Shown piece after piece: positions 23,518 to 37,590 of a stretch of DNA of 64,000 nucleotides. Made by a program: the position numbers and the translations under genes. The notes under the pieces were generated by a model. That model was not told the DNA's origin. It saw only the letters and a program-made list of their open reading frames with translations, and did no database searches. Origin of the DNA: Pyxicephalus adspersus (taxonomy: Eukaryota; Chordata; Amphibia; Anura; Pyxicephalidae); contig NC_092860.1 in assembly GCF_032062135.1 (NCBI RefSeq), positions 126,327,508-126,391,507 of the forward strand, in the 5' to 3' direction. Positions within the stretch are counted from its first letter, which is position 1. Every line of letters starts with the position of its first letter.

Positions 23518-23948
23518 GCTAGGTACACACTTGCAGTAATTATCGTTAGAAAAGTTACGACTAACGATTATGCACAACTATTTTGAACGATTGTATTGTG
23601 CACAATTCTGTATATGTTGTAACGATACGATCGTTCAAGTATAATCCACCAATAGCGTACACACAGTAGATACGAACGTTTAAATGATGCATGAAGTGAC
23701 ATGTAAAGGAGAAAGTGTACTGGAGAACCATCCACGATCACTGAACGACCGTACACACAATAGATAGTGAACGATTGTCGCTCAATCAGATCCACCAAGG
23801 CTGTCATTCGTTTCCAGCGACAATCTTCGTTCGTTGGCGTCGTTGTACACTTATTTTGTTAATGATTATCGGGCGATCAGTCGTTAGTTGTTCTTTTCCA
23901 ATGATAATTATTGCGTGTGTATAAGTGTGTATAAGTGTGTACAAAGCC
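23518..23948. repeat. family D element, long form
   Basis: 431 bp between TAA at 23515-23517 and 23949-23951. It starts GCTAGGTACACACTTGCAGT and ends gtgtgtacaaagcc. The interior differs from the short form: it keeps cgttcgttggcg and gattatcgggcgatcagtcg near its right end, and has extra material with tacacacaatagatagtgaa. A tandem unit (ataagtgtgt) is repeated near the right end (about 23921-23941). Confidence 0.82.
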
Positions 23949-23951
23949 TAA

Positions 23952-26884
23952 CAGTGAAACCTCCTCTAAGATAAGTTTCTGTACAAAGCAAGGTAGATAT
24001 CATCATGATGTGTCATATGAATGAAATGGACAGATGATATTTATTTCGTGTTCCCTTTTTATCCAAGGGCAAAAATTACCAAGTTTACCAATAAATATCT
24101 GAAGATCCACCCACCATTTACGATTTACTTTACTACATTTGTAAGCCATATAAATATTAATGTTTTTACTGCAGCTTTCAAACCGAGGTGTAGTTAGTAT
24201 TTGCATATCTGGGTGATAGAAGCCTACACAATATGAATGCATTTTGTATCACACCACAATTTGGATTTAGGTCCTTCATTACATAAATACTTGGGATTGA
24301 TCAGAGAGGATATTCTAGGATCTGTGCTCTGGGACCAAAGCTAGGTAAAATATAAGCTGTAGCAGAAGCCAGGTTTGAAGTGAACATGTTTCCCTGGTCT
24401 TTATGAACAAAGCATGAATTCACTTTAAAAAAAAGCGGGCCCACCTGAATACTTTCCCTTCTGTAAATGTGAATGTGCGTAATTAGGCAAATCAGAGCTA
24501 GTAGTTTTTAACTTTTGAAATTGGCTTATTAGTTTTATAGCATGGTAATTTTAAAAACCCAAGAAAATTTGGAAATGTATTATTATAGATATATAATGCT
24601 AGCATTTTCTGTGACAATTACAGTAATGCCTATTATGAAAATGTACAATTACAACAATACAGAGTCATTCAATGCACTTAATGGAATGTGTTTAACAAAG
24701 TAGCAGGTCAACATACAGAAGTAATATGATATGTAAGGAGATAGGGCCCGGCCCAGAGAATTTATGTTTGAAAGGAAGAAAGTAATAAAACAAAAGGTGA
24801 AGGGATCTGGTAGGCTGTATGAAAGCCAACTGTAAAATCCTGTTGGGGTAAAAGAGGATGAGGCCAAGTTGGGTCTTTCACTAGACAAGTGTCCTTGAAC
24901 TGGTTATATGCTTGCCAAGAAATTAGTTTTAAGGTTATATCTCAAGGTCTTCAAAAATGTTGAATGCTAAATGAAAGGGAGTTCCACATGAAAGGTAAGG
25001 CTTGTGCAAAGTTCTGTATGCTTGTGTTGGAGGAGGTGACTAGGGCAGATCAGAGGAGGGGGCTTAGAATCTTTAACTAATTCCTGCGATCTTGTTATTT
25101 TTTATTTCTCAAATAATAGTCTGTTACTAACCTTTACCTTAAATGAAATTTGTAAACCTAAACATAAAACAAAATGCTTGAATCCATCCAATAAAAGTGA
25201 CACTGAACCTTTAAAATAAACCCTTATTCTGCACATTACCTTGGATATTACTTGTAATTTTCAATGTATCACTGTGACAAATACTCACCAGGAATGATAT
25301 TGCTAAGCCAAAATGTCATGCAAATAAATTGACTTTACTATAGAATTAGGACAATTTCAGCAGGGAAATCTTTGCACCACAATCAGTTATTCCAGTTCAA
25401 GCATACATGTTTGCAGAATCCTCACAGAAAACTTCTGTCGGTCAGATTGTGCCTGCATGTTCATCCACTATCTCGAGTTTACGGACAGCATAAAAACAGC
25501 ATGATACAGAAAGCCTGGATTAGTATATTTCTGCTAGCTGACTATATGCTTCCTGGTGATGTATTGGACATTCCAGAAACCCTGCATTGACTTTGAAACA
25601 GAAGGGATTTGCAAGAATCTTCACATAAATAGGCTGAAGCTTGCAGCTTAGCACCTCACACCCGCTGAATCTCACCTTGCTTTATCAGGGAGCTGCTTCA
25701 GCTTTTTCTAGCCTAAGGAAGTTTCCATGTATAGTTTCTCAATTATCTTCTTTCAAGACATGAAATGTTTCAAAGCAATTTACTGAAAGCTTTTCTATGC
25801 ACTAGAAATTGCTATTTCTAATAAACGGTTTAGGTACTAAACTTTAGTATATCTAGAGGCCTAGGCATGGCCATAAATGGACTTCACGTATGCCAACGCA
25901 TCTTTAAACCATTCACATCAACACATCAACCAAACAATAAATCCTGTAAAAGTCAGTACAAGAGCGTAAGCAGCTCTGTTGATAAAGCCTAAAATAACCC
26001 AGCTTGCCTGATAATCTTGACATCTTTGACACCTTAAGCCATAAAAATGAACATTTGTTGGATCAAATAATTCAAATAAATAGGTACATCTTGAATCATA
26101 GGCTACTGATTGATATTTGCCAATAGTCATTAAATTATATGTATTATTCCAGTGGCAAAAGAGCCATATATGCATTTGCCTAAAAGTACCGTATTTGTTT
26201 TGCTAAACACTGTGCGGTAGGAATGAGCCATGTTTACCACATGTAATCCTATAACAAACGTGTTAATGAAAACACCAAACAAGCAAACTGCAAATCTAGG
26301 AAGCACTCTAGTTAACTTGCATACAAAATATTTACCATTCCAAAATAGGAAGAGCTCTATTGTAGCATGGATTGTAACTTTAAAAAAGCTAAATGATAAA
26401 GATTAGCACACTTTTAGTTCAAATAACTTATTTTGAAGTTTTGTTTTTAGATAAGAACTGGAACACACAAAAAAAAAATTCAGGAGGCTTTAATACACAC
26501 ATGAGCTATATTTTCTCCTTTATTTCAATGGGGAAATCTGAATATGGATATCCTGGAGCTTCCCATTTATTCTCATAGTGACTGACATGCACCGAATGAT
26601 GGATGTGCTAGTCATTAGTTGTGTGGTAAACTGTGCTTGCAATCTATGAAGGTACCTGTACAAGGAAGTACTTGGCATTGCAGGCATTGATTTAGCTATA
26701 TATTGAGTAAGAATAATGCCATCAGCAGTCAGAACCAAACATTTTCAGGATGCGTGTTTATGACAATTTTCTAAAGTATGTAGAATGTGTCTAAAATTTT
26801 ATATCTTTTCCTTATTTAAAGCAACAGTGGACTGCATGTTAAACTAGAAAGCTAATCTTTAATATCAAGTATTTTTCTAACAAT
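23952..26884. other. no gene seen
   Basis: AT-rich with short chance frames on both strands. No repeat family from this window. Confidence 0.5.
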
Positions 26885-26950
26885 AATTAATATTATTAAA
26901 CAGGATTTGTATAGCATCAACATATTTTGTAGTGCTGTACATTAAATAAA
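26885..26950 (-). repeat. family A 3' tail fragment
   Basis: tattaaacaggatttgtata, gcatcaacatattttgtagt and gctgtacattaaataaa: the complement of the family A end, truncated. Confidence 0.75.
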
Positions 26951-29900
26951 TTAATTAAAATGAATTTAGAAAATAGTTTGTATCAGTGTTAGTACAGTAT
27001 ACAAGTTTATTCAGACACATGCCTCCAACATACATGGAGCAATGGTGGAGGTGGATGCCCAAGCTTGGATCATGTGCCTGGAATTCAGCTTTAAAAGGGG
27101 CTATTTAGATTTTAATTGTAAAAACTTGCTTATAACATGTCAATGAAGAAAATGTTTCCTGCAGACAATCAAACAATACTGTCTAGTTGGAATACTTATA
27201 TCCTTACCTTTATACCCTTGAAGCTAACTGCATTGTCACTGGGATACAGAAAGCCCATACAGGGCACACCTATAAGTCTGTGTACTAAATACTGTATGAT
27301 CATGATATTAAAACAAATTGTATCCATGTCCACATACTGAATTCAGGTACAAGGGTCATTTAGTGCTATAGCTGGTGTAAGAGCTGCAGGCATGGAATAG
27401 TTGTTTCACACATACCTTTCATGAGAAATGTCAGCAGTAAGACTCTGGCCTTTTCATCTCTTTTATCAGTAGTTGTTAGCTTACAGTACAGGACCATTTT
27501 GTGGTGGTTATAGGAATTTGCACATTATGGATTCCCAGTATAATTTCGAAAAAAAGAACAGTTTTAAACACATAGCTGCCAGTTGTGTAGACAATATCAC
27601 CAAATTAGAACCTGTACATTAATGTGAGCAAAGAAACTTGTGAGCTGCCTTAAATTAGTTACTGGCTTCATGCATGTTCCAAGACAGTAACTCGGTAATC
27701 AACGAGGATGGCAGCATTTTAGGGTGTAGTTCAGTTATCAAAATGTGCCAAGTCATTTGTCTAAATGGGACGTTGACTACGAGGTTAGTGGTGATGACTG
27801 TAATGAACGAAGCCCAAGACATCAGGGGAACACTTTATTTTTTTGTGTCTGGACTCCTGTGGGTAAAAAAAAATAGTACAAAGTGTAGGATTTCTCAAAG
27901 GACTTTGTGTAGCTCAGATATTTAGTTGTCCCCTCATTTTCTGTAAGTTGCAGGATGGTAAACTGTAGGAACTCTGTATGTATAGAAAACACCATGCTTT
28001 TTCCAGTTATCTATAACCTGGCTGATGATGGTACTTAAATATGTATGAATGTAAAATACCTGTTTTCCACAGACAGGATAGTGATGAAATATATTCTTTT
28101 ATATTATAAGGATGAAAAATAGGTGTCATATTCATTGTAAAAGATAACCTTTATATTTCTGATTTTTAGTTCAGTAATGGATTTCTCCATTACTAAGTCA
28201 GCTACTCTAATCTGTTGTTGTGTAGGTGATGTGTTAGCGTCATATACAAGTAACATATTGCAGCTACTCTCTTGGTATTTCATGCAATTGTCTTCTATTA
28301 TATTTGGAATCATTATTAAACATGTTCTCTTAGCTTATCTTTACTCTTGTGAGGCACATTATAACGGACCTGAACGTGCCAGTGGGTGTGCAGTTTTGAT
28401 GTATGGCACAAAGCTATCTTAGTTGGCTTTCTGTAACCCAAGGGTCCTGTTTAGGAGTTATATTTCTGGATGAGGGATATGTGGTAGATAGTGACTGTGC
28501 TTCATTAGAATGGATTAAGAGGAGACTGTGAACAGACTCTGAAATCAGCCATCTCCCTGGAAGGCCAGCACGCGTTTACTTGACTGAGTCTTGTCAGTGG
28601 ATCAGAGATTTTCCTCATTTACTGTAATTACTCTAGAGGATTATCACTAGAGCATTCTATAATGAATGCTGCCTGATTTTACAATATCCACAGCTGCAAG
28701 CATGTCTCTCCTGGGTTCTTGAAGGGAATTTTCAAGCACATGGAAACCCCCTATCTGATAACTGCCTTCCTGTATACTAACCAGAAGGAGTCTTCACATT
28801 TTATAGCCACCCCATTCCCCACATCCCGGAACCATAATGGCCATAATGGCCATGCCTCTAAAGGAGCAAGGCAAAGTGAGTTTTCTTTAGAGTTTAGTTT
28901 TAAAACCTGAGCCAGCGATTTTTTTCTTTTCTGTATATTAAAGTAAAGCTTCCATAAGTTAAATATGGAAAGCTGACATTTTGGCTCCACATCTATATAC
29001 TCATTAAGGCAAACTGACTTTGGTTGGGTCAGGACAGCCAGGCAACTAACATTTCTCAGAATAGGAAAGTCTGCAGTGGCATCCTCTGTTTTTGTCACTG
29101 GAAAGGTTTTCTTTAACTTGTAAATATGCCTATTAATCCTGTGTACTCTTGTTATGCATTATTTGGTTTATTAACATGACAACTATTAGAGTCAGTCAAA
29201 TAATTACCATATTTAAAATGAATTCTGTTTATTCTCTGCCTCTACGGTGCAGCTGTCTGAGACATCTGCAGGGTCTGAAGAATAATTAGCTGCAAATATC
29301 AAAGTGGGTGTGAACAGCAAACACATAAACTAATTCAGCATGTCAATAAAAACATTATGCTTGCTATTAATATGCGTTTGCATGTAGATCTGTATGTGTA
29401 TGCCTAACATCGTTAAGGTCCCACTCTTTCAACAAACCGCTTTGACCTAATCAATGTACGTGCACCCAGTTATCTACGTGATCTAGAAGAATGTTTGATT
29501 CTTCAGTCAAGCCACCTTTTTTCATTGCCCCACAGTTCTGGTCTGCTCCTCATGTGCTCATTGTAGGCACTTTTAGTGGTAAACCGAAGGAAGCAATGGA
29601 ACACAGGATGCAATAGCAAAGACCCATTATTTTCAAGCTGCAGTGCACTGTGGTCTGCCAGTTTTTTCTTATGCCCAATGATTGTTTTTTTTGAATACCA
29701 GGAACACCCCCAAAAGACCTGCTGATTTGGAGATACTTTCACACAGTTATCTATCCCAATTTGGCCTTCCTAAACGTTACTCAGACCATTACCTTAAACA
29801 ATTTTATCCTGCTTCCAACATATCACCTTCAGGAACTGACCATATATGTAGATGGTGGTCCCCATACTCTTATGTGGATACAGAACTGGGTGCAATGTAA

Positions 29901-31029
29901 AAGTACAATTTTCAATGGAAGTGGTGGGTTTTATGTAAGTACAGGGAAAAACTCCCTTCTGGTATATCCCTATCTTTGTACCAACACATTATTTACACTA
30001 CAGCTGTAGAAAAACAATACTTGTCAACACCTAATAAGCTCTTCCATATAACACTAAAATCAAGAAGCTGCACACACCGAACTACTAAAAATTTACAAAG
30101 TTCTATGATTTTTTTTCTAATAACATACTATATTTGTCTGAAGGAAATCCTCAACCTCATAGGAGGTATTTGTGACTTGTATTTTGTGGGTTGGGAAACT
30201 TGTGCTATGCCTAGAATACGTTTTGAGGATTTTACCTCTAGGTTCAGCCATAACTTATTTCTACTTTACCATAACTCTGCTCCACCATACATCTGCATTG
30301 CTAGTAGCACAAAGAATGTATAAATAGTAATGAGAGCCTGCGGTGGTAGTAATATGAAACAATAAATGTCACTTCTTGTTTTATGAGCCCATAATCCAAC
30401 TTCAAAAGAAACAGCTTCCAGGAAATAGCCAAGTTCTCCTGAAAGGTGACTCCTTATTGTTCCTCAGCATGTTTCTAGAATATTTATTAATTTACATTTA
30501 TAAAAAGTTCTTGATCAGAGTTAAAAATCTCCCAAAGCAAACCCCCCCCCTCCTCAAAAAAAAAAAATGGTGAAGCTTGACATGTCCCACAGCTGGCATA
30601 TCATAACAGAATATATATATATATCTATTTGCCGATAGTTTATAATTTAACTGCTTCAGAGATCAACATGAAGAATATTTCATTTCATTTTCTGTCATTC
30701 TGGCAGGTTAAATTACAGTGATAACACCAAAGATGTTCTGTAGTCTCATTTCCCATAAAATGTCACATTTTACAGCAATGCGTGTCTGCTTCCCTCGGCT
30801 GTAATAATATTCATTATCATTATATGAGTCTCTGCCACCTGAAACAATATTCTGGATATCTATTTTATTATACTGTTTATGCATCTGATGATCTTTTCAG
30901 ACAGTGTATCTGTTTTGGCAAAAGGCCCAGAGTGGCCTAAGTAGAATGAATATAATGATTATAGGAAAACTAAGGAGGGCCTCATTTATCAAATTGTCTG
31001 AAGTAGGATTTGTTCTTGTTGCACCATGG
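26951..31029. other. no gene seen
   Basis: The longest stretch without a listed repeat upstream of apbb2. It holds a tandem 10-mer (ccataatggc) near 28831, an AT run near 30610, and C-rich and A-rich runs near 30541-30567. No coding content recognised. Confidence 0.5.
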
Positions 31030-31251
31030 TTGTCATATGCAAACCTTGGTGAAACCTACCCCAGAGTGACGTCATGTTGCCAAACCTGCGCACTCTCCCA
31101 TCGCAGGGTCAGACCTGCTTGTTAAAAAGCCTGGGCTGTGAACGCAACAAAAATTGTGTCCATACGAGGGACATGATCAGTGGGGTTAGGAGGAGGACCC
31201 TGCTGTGGGGTGATCCGGTCAGAGCCACAGACCACCGGTTGGCGACCGCTG
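31030..31251. repeat. hAT-like element, left end lost
   Basis: Shares with 40414-40660 the block ccccagagtgacgtcatgtt, then cactctcccatcg, gggacatg and the right end accaccggttggcgaccgct. The left CAGTGGTC end is missing. Confidence 0.65.
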
Positions 31252-31786
31252 CTCTAGAAATCCTTAGATTATATGTGAAGAAAGCAGAACTTTTTTAAAA
31301 CAGTTGGCATGTTCACATCTTGCATCACAAAATTACTTTTTTTTAAGCATAGTAGGTGGTGGGTCCATGCAAACTATTCTTTTATGAACCCAGGCCAACT
31401 GTGCATTTATGACTGCTGTATCACAACAAAGAAACAGATGAAAACCCTGGCTTGGAAGCCACACACAGACTTAACATACATATACCTGTATAATTATTTT
31501 ACCTATATTTCTTTTTTAATCATTTTTATATATTTTTTTTTTAAGAATTAAAAGTAAATTCAGGGAAGAAATTTATTATACAGTGTAGATAAAGTATAGA
31601 TATGGGAACTGCTTTATCTGCCATACCAAAAGTGCCGCTAGTTTATTGACTGAAAGTAATAACAAGGCATATATCTGCCTAGTGATTGAATTTTACAAAT
31701 ATTACTTGTTTCATTTTCTGTTATATATATATTCAATTTGCTTTCTCTTATATAAAAACTTTTGGGTTTCCCAAAGACATGGAATT
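31252..31786. other. no gene seen
   Basis: AT-rich, with T-rich runs near 31528-31541. Nothing recognised. Confidence 0.5.
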
Positions 31787-31952
31787 ATTTATTTACTTGT
31801 ATTTATATAGTGCTGACATATTTTCTTTTATGATATGTTTATATCATACAAAATCCATTGTCTTTTCACTAACTGACCATCTAAGGAGCCCACAGTCCAA
31901 TGTCCCTACTATGGTTATATGTCATTAAAACAGTCTAAGCCAATTAACTTAA
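31787..31952 (-). repeat. family B SINE, tail portion
   Basis: On the + strand it reads acttgtatttatatagtgct, aatgtccctactatggttat, atgtcattaaaacagtctaa and gccaattaactt, the complement of the family B tail. Core and head are missing; family E follows directly. Confidence 0.75.
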
Positions 31953-31954
31953 AG

Positions 31955-32440
31955 TGGGACTAATATCAAAATAAAAAAAAAACACACACTGGTAATCCCA
32001 CAAATCCGTTTATCCATCGGGAGGTTTCTTCGCTTGGGTTCTGCGTCGTCCCAGTATTCTTCTTGGTCCAGCAGAGGAAGCCCCAGTCGCCATCTTCTCT
32101 CTTCTTCCAGGTTTTTCTTTGTATGTCACCCAATCTCGCACTGCACAGGCGCAAGATTGGGTGACGTAGATAGGGAAAAAGGTTGCCGATGTGTGAAATT
32201 GGCAATTTTTTTTCTTCTGTTAAAGAAAGGGCTCCATCTAATTTTGGGCATGCGCAGAAAAAGCGGCCAAGAGCCTCCAGGGATGCATGCAGGTATCCTG
32301 GGAGGCTCTGCGTCGGCAAATTGGGCAGAAAGGGAGATTCTGCACCCTTTTTTAGTATTGCACGAAACAAAAAAAACCCACAATTTTTACTTTATTTAAA
32401 AGGGTTTTCTACCTCTATATTAGATTGAATATAGAAACAT
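31955..32440 (+). repeat. family E repeat, copy 2
   Basis: Starts at the T-poor, A-rich run after aaagtgggactaatatc. It holds a 15-base stem with one mismatch (gtcacccaatctcgc 32125-32139 with gcaagattgggtgac 32151-32165), gcatgcgcag at 32250-32259 and a weaker stem (gagcctccaggg with cctgggaggctc). The end ttaaaagggttttctacctc matches copy 1. Overlapping frames of 80-134 codons on both strands are not genes. Confidence 0.62.
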
Positions 32441-35400
32441 CATGTCTGTGTAGCATAGCATAAGTATGTTTGTTTGGCATTTATATACTCCTAAAAGTCT
32501 TATGGTGGGAAAATGCCAATACCTGGGCATTGGTCATGTGATGATCTTGGGTTGCTTGAGGAGAGCGATCTTTATGTACACTTGATTAGTCGGTAGCCCT
32601 GCCTGATTACTCTCTCAATCTTTGACAAGAACCATTTGACCAGGGAATTTGCAGCGGTCTATGAGTAGGGTTCGGGAACAGCTTTTGCAGAAGAAAGGTG
32701 AATATTAAAAATAGTTTTCCTGGATAGAGGTGTCAGGCTTGTAATTTGGCTAAAGGTTTGTAAGTTAAGTATGTTCAATTGACAAATGGAGGATAAGGAA
32801 GAATCTCCTTATTAGTCATGCAATTGAAAGCAAAGTGTGGTTATGGCCATTCATTGTCCAATCAGCAGTATAGAAGTGAAGAGATGACAAAGTTTGTTTC
32901 TACAAAACCGTAAAAAAAAAGAAAAAAAAAAAAAAAGAGGTCATCAGCATAAGGCGAGAGTGGTTGAAAACAATTGCAAACACTAGGATAGGTAAAACTC
33001 AGTATTTAGGCTGAGTATTATGTTTCAGAATGCCTACATGTAAAAGGATTGTGCTTGGTGAACCCACAGTAGATCTTATATATTAATTAGTAATGATTGC
33101 CTTTGTTGTGGTTTTAGCTAATAACACAATGCCATATGGGTTTTTGTGGTGGAGCTGCCAATATATAAAACAAACCAACATAAATACAAATTTAATTGCA
33201 GTCTTTTTCATTGTATGATTATTCTGTGCACTAACTTTGGTATAATAAAGCTGTCACAGCAGAATCTTTCCAAAAATGTTATAAAACTGCGTGTGCAGAT
33301 TAGTATGCTAAAAATCGAAAATATTAAATATAAATATAGTGTCCAGCAATGACACTTAGAAGACTTGAAGCTGCGAAATAAGTAGGAAGTTTTGAGAAGG
33401 ATGTCCTGCTTTGTTTGACTTTCCTGTTCTAAAATAGACTATAGGAAGTCAGGAGAGTCCTGACACAAAAATAAATCTTCATCTCCTTTATTATAAGAAA
33501 AGCATCAACTAATAAGCTCTTAATTATGGTTTATCTCTTAAGTAGCAAAAGAACAAGAAGAAATTTAAGAGCTTGCTCGTTGAGGGAGCTGGTAGTGATT
33601 AGAAATGTACCTGCATTACTGAGAAAGCAGTCAGCTAGTAATGGGGTCTTAGTTATATGGTTCCATAGGTCCATAGGCACACTGTAATCCAAACTATTGA
33701 AAAATTACTGGTAAATTAGAAGTGGTATTTATTCCTCCTGGTTTATGTTGCTTTATAAATGTATGGCGTATATGGTATATTCATGAATTTTTATGGTGGG
33801 GATTGTCCACTTGTGTCCACATGCTCAGGATCTCTTTTTCCCTTTAGTTTCCTAATACCAAACCCAAGTCCTATATTTGTCCAAGTCCAAGTCCTCACCA
33901 CCTAATATTTGTGACTACAACTTCCACCCTTTTATGTAGACATATGTTTTCTATGTAATGCTGGGAAGTGCAATCCACCTACTTTGGGTATCACATGATC
34001 ACACCGAGTTCAGAGATGAGAGAAAATAGCTGTAATGCAGTGTGCAAGCATATTTGGCTAATGAAGGTGTTCTGTTGGGCTTTAGGGATCATTTTATACC
34101 TTCCCTGTATTACCAGGCAGATTCATAGACCACAGTTTGCTTTTAGGACAGGCAAAGCACTATATGTCTGATAGTTTATAGTAATATGTAACCAAACATT
34201 TTCATTGTTCTTGCAACCAAAATCTGGATTTCAGCAGGTGATGCAAAGTCATTTTGTAGCAATATGTTGTCTTTATCTTATATATGGGACCTGAAATCCG
34301 CTCAATCCATAATTTTCAACTACTTATTTAGATTTCCCTGGTGTGGGATGTTAAGCATCTCATTTTAAATTTGTTTTTATGCGCTGCATACGAATGACAT
34401 CTGCAGAACATAGTTCAGCCGAATGTCTCCAACGCTCATTTACAATTATATAGGGCATTGAATAAAAGCCAAGTTTTGTATAATAGAGGCATAAAAAAAG
34501 ACATAAATTACCAACAGTGCACTTGCCTCCTCCACTGAATGTAGTTTGTAAGTAAATTGTAATGCTTTTATTGCTGGGTTGAAAAACAACTTTTTTATTT
34601 TTCTTTAGAGATTTAGGTGTTAAGAAGTAAACCATGGAAAACTAATTGGCTCCTCTATTTAACAGATTACTTTCAATAATGTAACAGCTGAATTTATTAA
34701 TGCTGCTTAGCCACATATCTTCGTTCAATGCCCTATTACATCACATTAAACCCAGGCTGGATTTCATCTACAGCCGCAGGGTCATTCTTTGTGGGGATTT
34801 TACTTTACCTATTGATTTAACTAAAGAATTTAACTAGATTTAACGTTTTGTTTCTACTGTTCACAGCTGCTCTCTTCTCCTCCCTGCTCTAAATATGTTT
34901 ATGTTCAAGATGGGCAGATACTTTAATATCATAAAAAGTATGGGAAACTGTGTCCACAATATGACAGACTTGAATAGTACTGATAAGATTTGCCAACCCC
35001 AACCATTCAAAATATCAAAAGCAAACAAGTAAACAGACAAAGGTTTTTTTTTTTGGCAAACAATATTGTTAGCTATTCTTGATGAACAGTACAAAGAAAG
35101 TTGCACAAAAATAGTTTTTATAAGATGGTGAACAAAATTGTGGCCATCAAACTGGCTGTAGACAATTTATAACTAAGTTATAAAAGTTCTAAGTCCAATG
35201 AGCATTAGTTTGCCTTTAAAATCCAGCCTAAGCATGTTGATTTAAAATTACTTGCATACGTGTGCAGGATTTCCCTGACATGTTTCACCCCATGTAGACT
35301 TCCTCGAGTAATCGCACGCTTGCAGATTGAGAGAGAAATAATATTCCACAATATGGTAGTGCATATATGCGCTGGTACACCTGTCAAAAAAGTAGAGGGG

Positions 35401-36220
35401 GGATAGAATGTAAAAAGGTGATGATAGCCTTATTAAGGCAGGGATAGAATTGTCCAATAAGGGAATGGAGACGGCAATAGGAGAGCCAGGTGCAGATGCA
35501 GCTGCTCTAGGAAGGAGCTTCCTTCTTATGGGGTTACAACTAACCCCAATATGTCCCACTTTGTCACCTTGTTTCATCCTACCCTGTTTGAAACAAATGG
35601 CTGTACTACCACACATTATGCAAGCATTGTCTCCTATTGTCACTGTCAGGAATCCAGTCCAGAAAAGTGATGTTCAGCCGCAGCGGAGTTCTGTTCTTTT
35701 GTGATGCTGAAAAAATCCTCCTAGAAATAACAAAATAAATAAATGGCTTATTTTGAGGATTCCAAAAGATGGATCTTCCTTGCTTAGCTCCCATGTAAAT
35801 GATCAGTTTTAGATTCTTCTAATACATTCTGTCTTCAGCAATGCATAGCAGAAAATGTAATTCAGTATTGTCATCGTCTTTTAGCTACCTAGCTAGGTTT
35901 TGTTCCATTCTTTAACATTTTTTTAACACCACAGGCAGTTTATCAGACCAGGATCACTTATTGCAGCAAAAAAACTATCTACAAAAACATAAGTGACGCA
36001 AAGTCTACCATTCAGACAATACGCAATAATTTGTACCAACATATTTGTATTTGATACATGTACTACCAGTGTCCATGCAGCTTTCCTCAATTTGTAACGC
36101 ATGGTATATAAAGCAGAAGATGTGATCAAAAGTTTTTGATGTTTTTTAAATCAATCTAAGCTTAAAAAGTTTGCAAAAGTGTAAAGTTAGTCAACCCAAA
36201 ATTCATGCTTAGGTTTTGGC
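32441..36220. other. mostly no feature; possible old repeat at 35210-35420
   Basis: AT-rich. An A-rich run lies at 32916-32938. Within 35210-35420, the sequence ccctgacatgtttcacccca ... gacttcctcgagtaat, read on the - strand, resembles a motif common in amphibian interspersed repeats (GAGGAAG ... GAAACATGTC). The overlapping frame at 35248-35643 is therefore not counted as a gene. Confidence 0.4.
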
Positions 36221-36545
36221 TATGTTACATAGTAGGTCAGGTTGAAAAAAGGCCATCAAGTCCATCAAGTTCAACCACCAGGGAAATAATCATCCCTAGT
36301 ACAATTTGCTTCAAAAGGGGAAAAAACTTCCTTCCTGATTCCATAAGACAATTGGATGTTACCTGGATCAACAGTCACTGTAAAAGCCTTAATACCCAGT
36401 TATATTCTGTGCTTATAGAAAGGCATCAAGCTTTTTCTTAAAGCAATCTATAGTATTTGCTGAAACTACTTCATGAGGGAGCCGATTCTATATTTGCACA
36501 TTTACAAATGGGTCCACCCTTTAATTTTATTGGAAGAAATAGGAA
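36221..36545. repeat. interspersed amphibian-type repeat
   Basis: ttacatagtaggtcaggttg, aaaaaaggccatcaagtcca and tcaagttcaacc open a block that is widely repeated in frog genomes as I know them. The start pairs weakly with itself (ggttgaaaaa...agttcaacc). The class (CR1/L2-type 3' region or DNA element) is not settled from one copy. Confidence 0.55.
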
Positions 36546-37322
36546 CACCCAAATGTTGTTAACAAAACTGTCCATGGTGGGCAATAACATCAGAAAAACT
36601 TTTTTTTTCATATAATAACTTTAAAATAGAATTAATTTAAAACATTATAGTTTCCTTATAAATTAAGGAACTTAAAAAAAAGTCTCCTAACACTTTCACC
36701 CCAAAAAATATTTAAAATGTACAAACTGCATTTATTTACACATTTCATTACATGTTGTGCTGATTGACGGTGCAAATTACAAACTTGACATCCTGTGGAG
36801 TTTTTTTCTGTAATGATAATTTATTTAATTTACCAAAGTGAGTATAGCAAAAGAAAAGAAAGGCATGTAGGCACATTGTTAGTGGATGAATTGTAGTATT
36901 TCCGGTGTTAGTGGATTTTGTTATGTGGGGATTTTAGTGTAGTGGAGTTCTTTAGTTATGACTGCAAATGTGCCCAGTAAAAAAATGAATATATATTCTT
37001 GGAGATGATGACCACATACACACAGTTGTTACACACTCCCTGTAACCCAAAGGCTGTTTAGTATCCCTCCTATAATCGAATTAATATATGCGCTCTCAAA
37101 GTATTTAAGTTAGATAATCAATTATACCGAAAAAATATCCAACAGCTGGGAATATCTTTGCTACTTGTGTGCTGTGCCATCCAATCATTGTTGTCCTGCC
37201 AATATTTCCTGATGCTAAGAGAACTGTAATAAAAACCATAACAGCCAGGGCAGGACACTTCTTTATTAAAGGGAACATACCCTTAAATGTTAATGTAAAG
37301 CTTTTTTATTGCTAGACAGACT
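36546..37322. other. no gene seen
   Basis: AT-rich; nothing recognised. Confidence 0.5.
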
Positions 37323-37325
37323 TAA

Positions 37326-37590
37326 GGCTAGGTACACACGTGCAATAATTATCGTTGCAAACGAACGATTAATGACCAATGGGCTGATAACCGCTAACAA
37401 AAAAAGTGCATGACGACTGGTCAACGACAAATGAGCAATGCCGCTGGAGACGAACGACCGTCCCGGTGGATCTGATTGGGTGAAGATTGTTTGCTATCTA
37501 TTGTGTGTACGGTTGTTTAGTGATCCTTGGATTGTTCTGTGATACACTTTCTCCTATACATGTCACTTCCTACATCTTTCAAATGAATAG
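37326..37590. repeat. family D element, long form, truncated
   Basis: Follows TAA at 37323-37325 and starts GGCTAGGTACACACGTGCAA. It matches the reverse complement of 23518-23948 through ggtggatctgattg, ctatctattgtgtgtacggt and acactttctcctatacatgt, then the similarity stops near 37590. The right end and second TAA are missing. Confidence 0.78.

Noticed and set aside
31966..32428. Overlapping frames of 80-134 codons on both strands
   Set aside because: They are inside family E copy 2; no conserved protein content.
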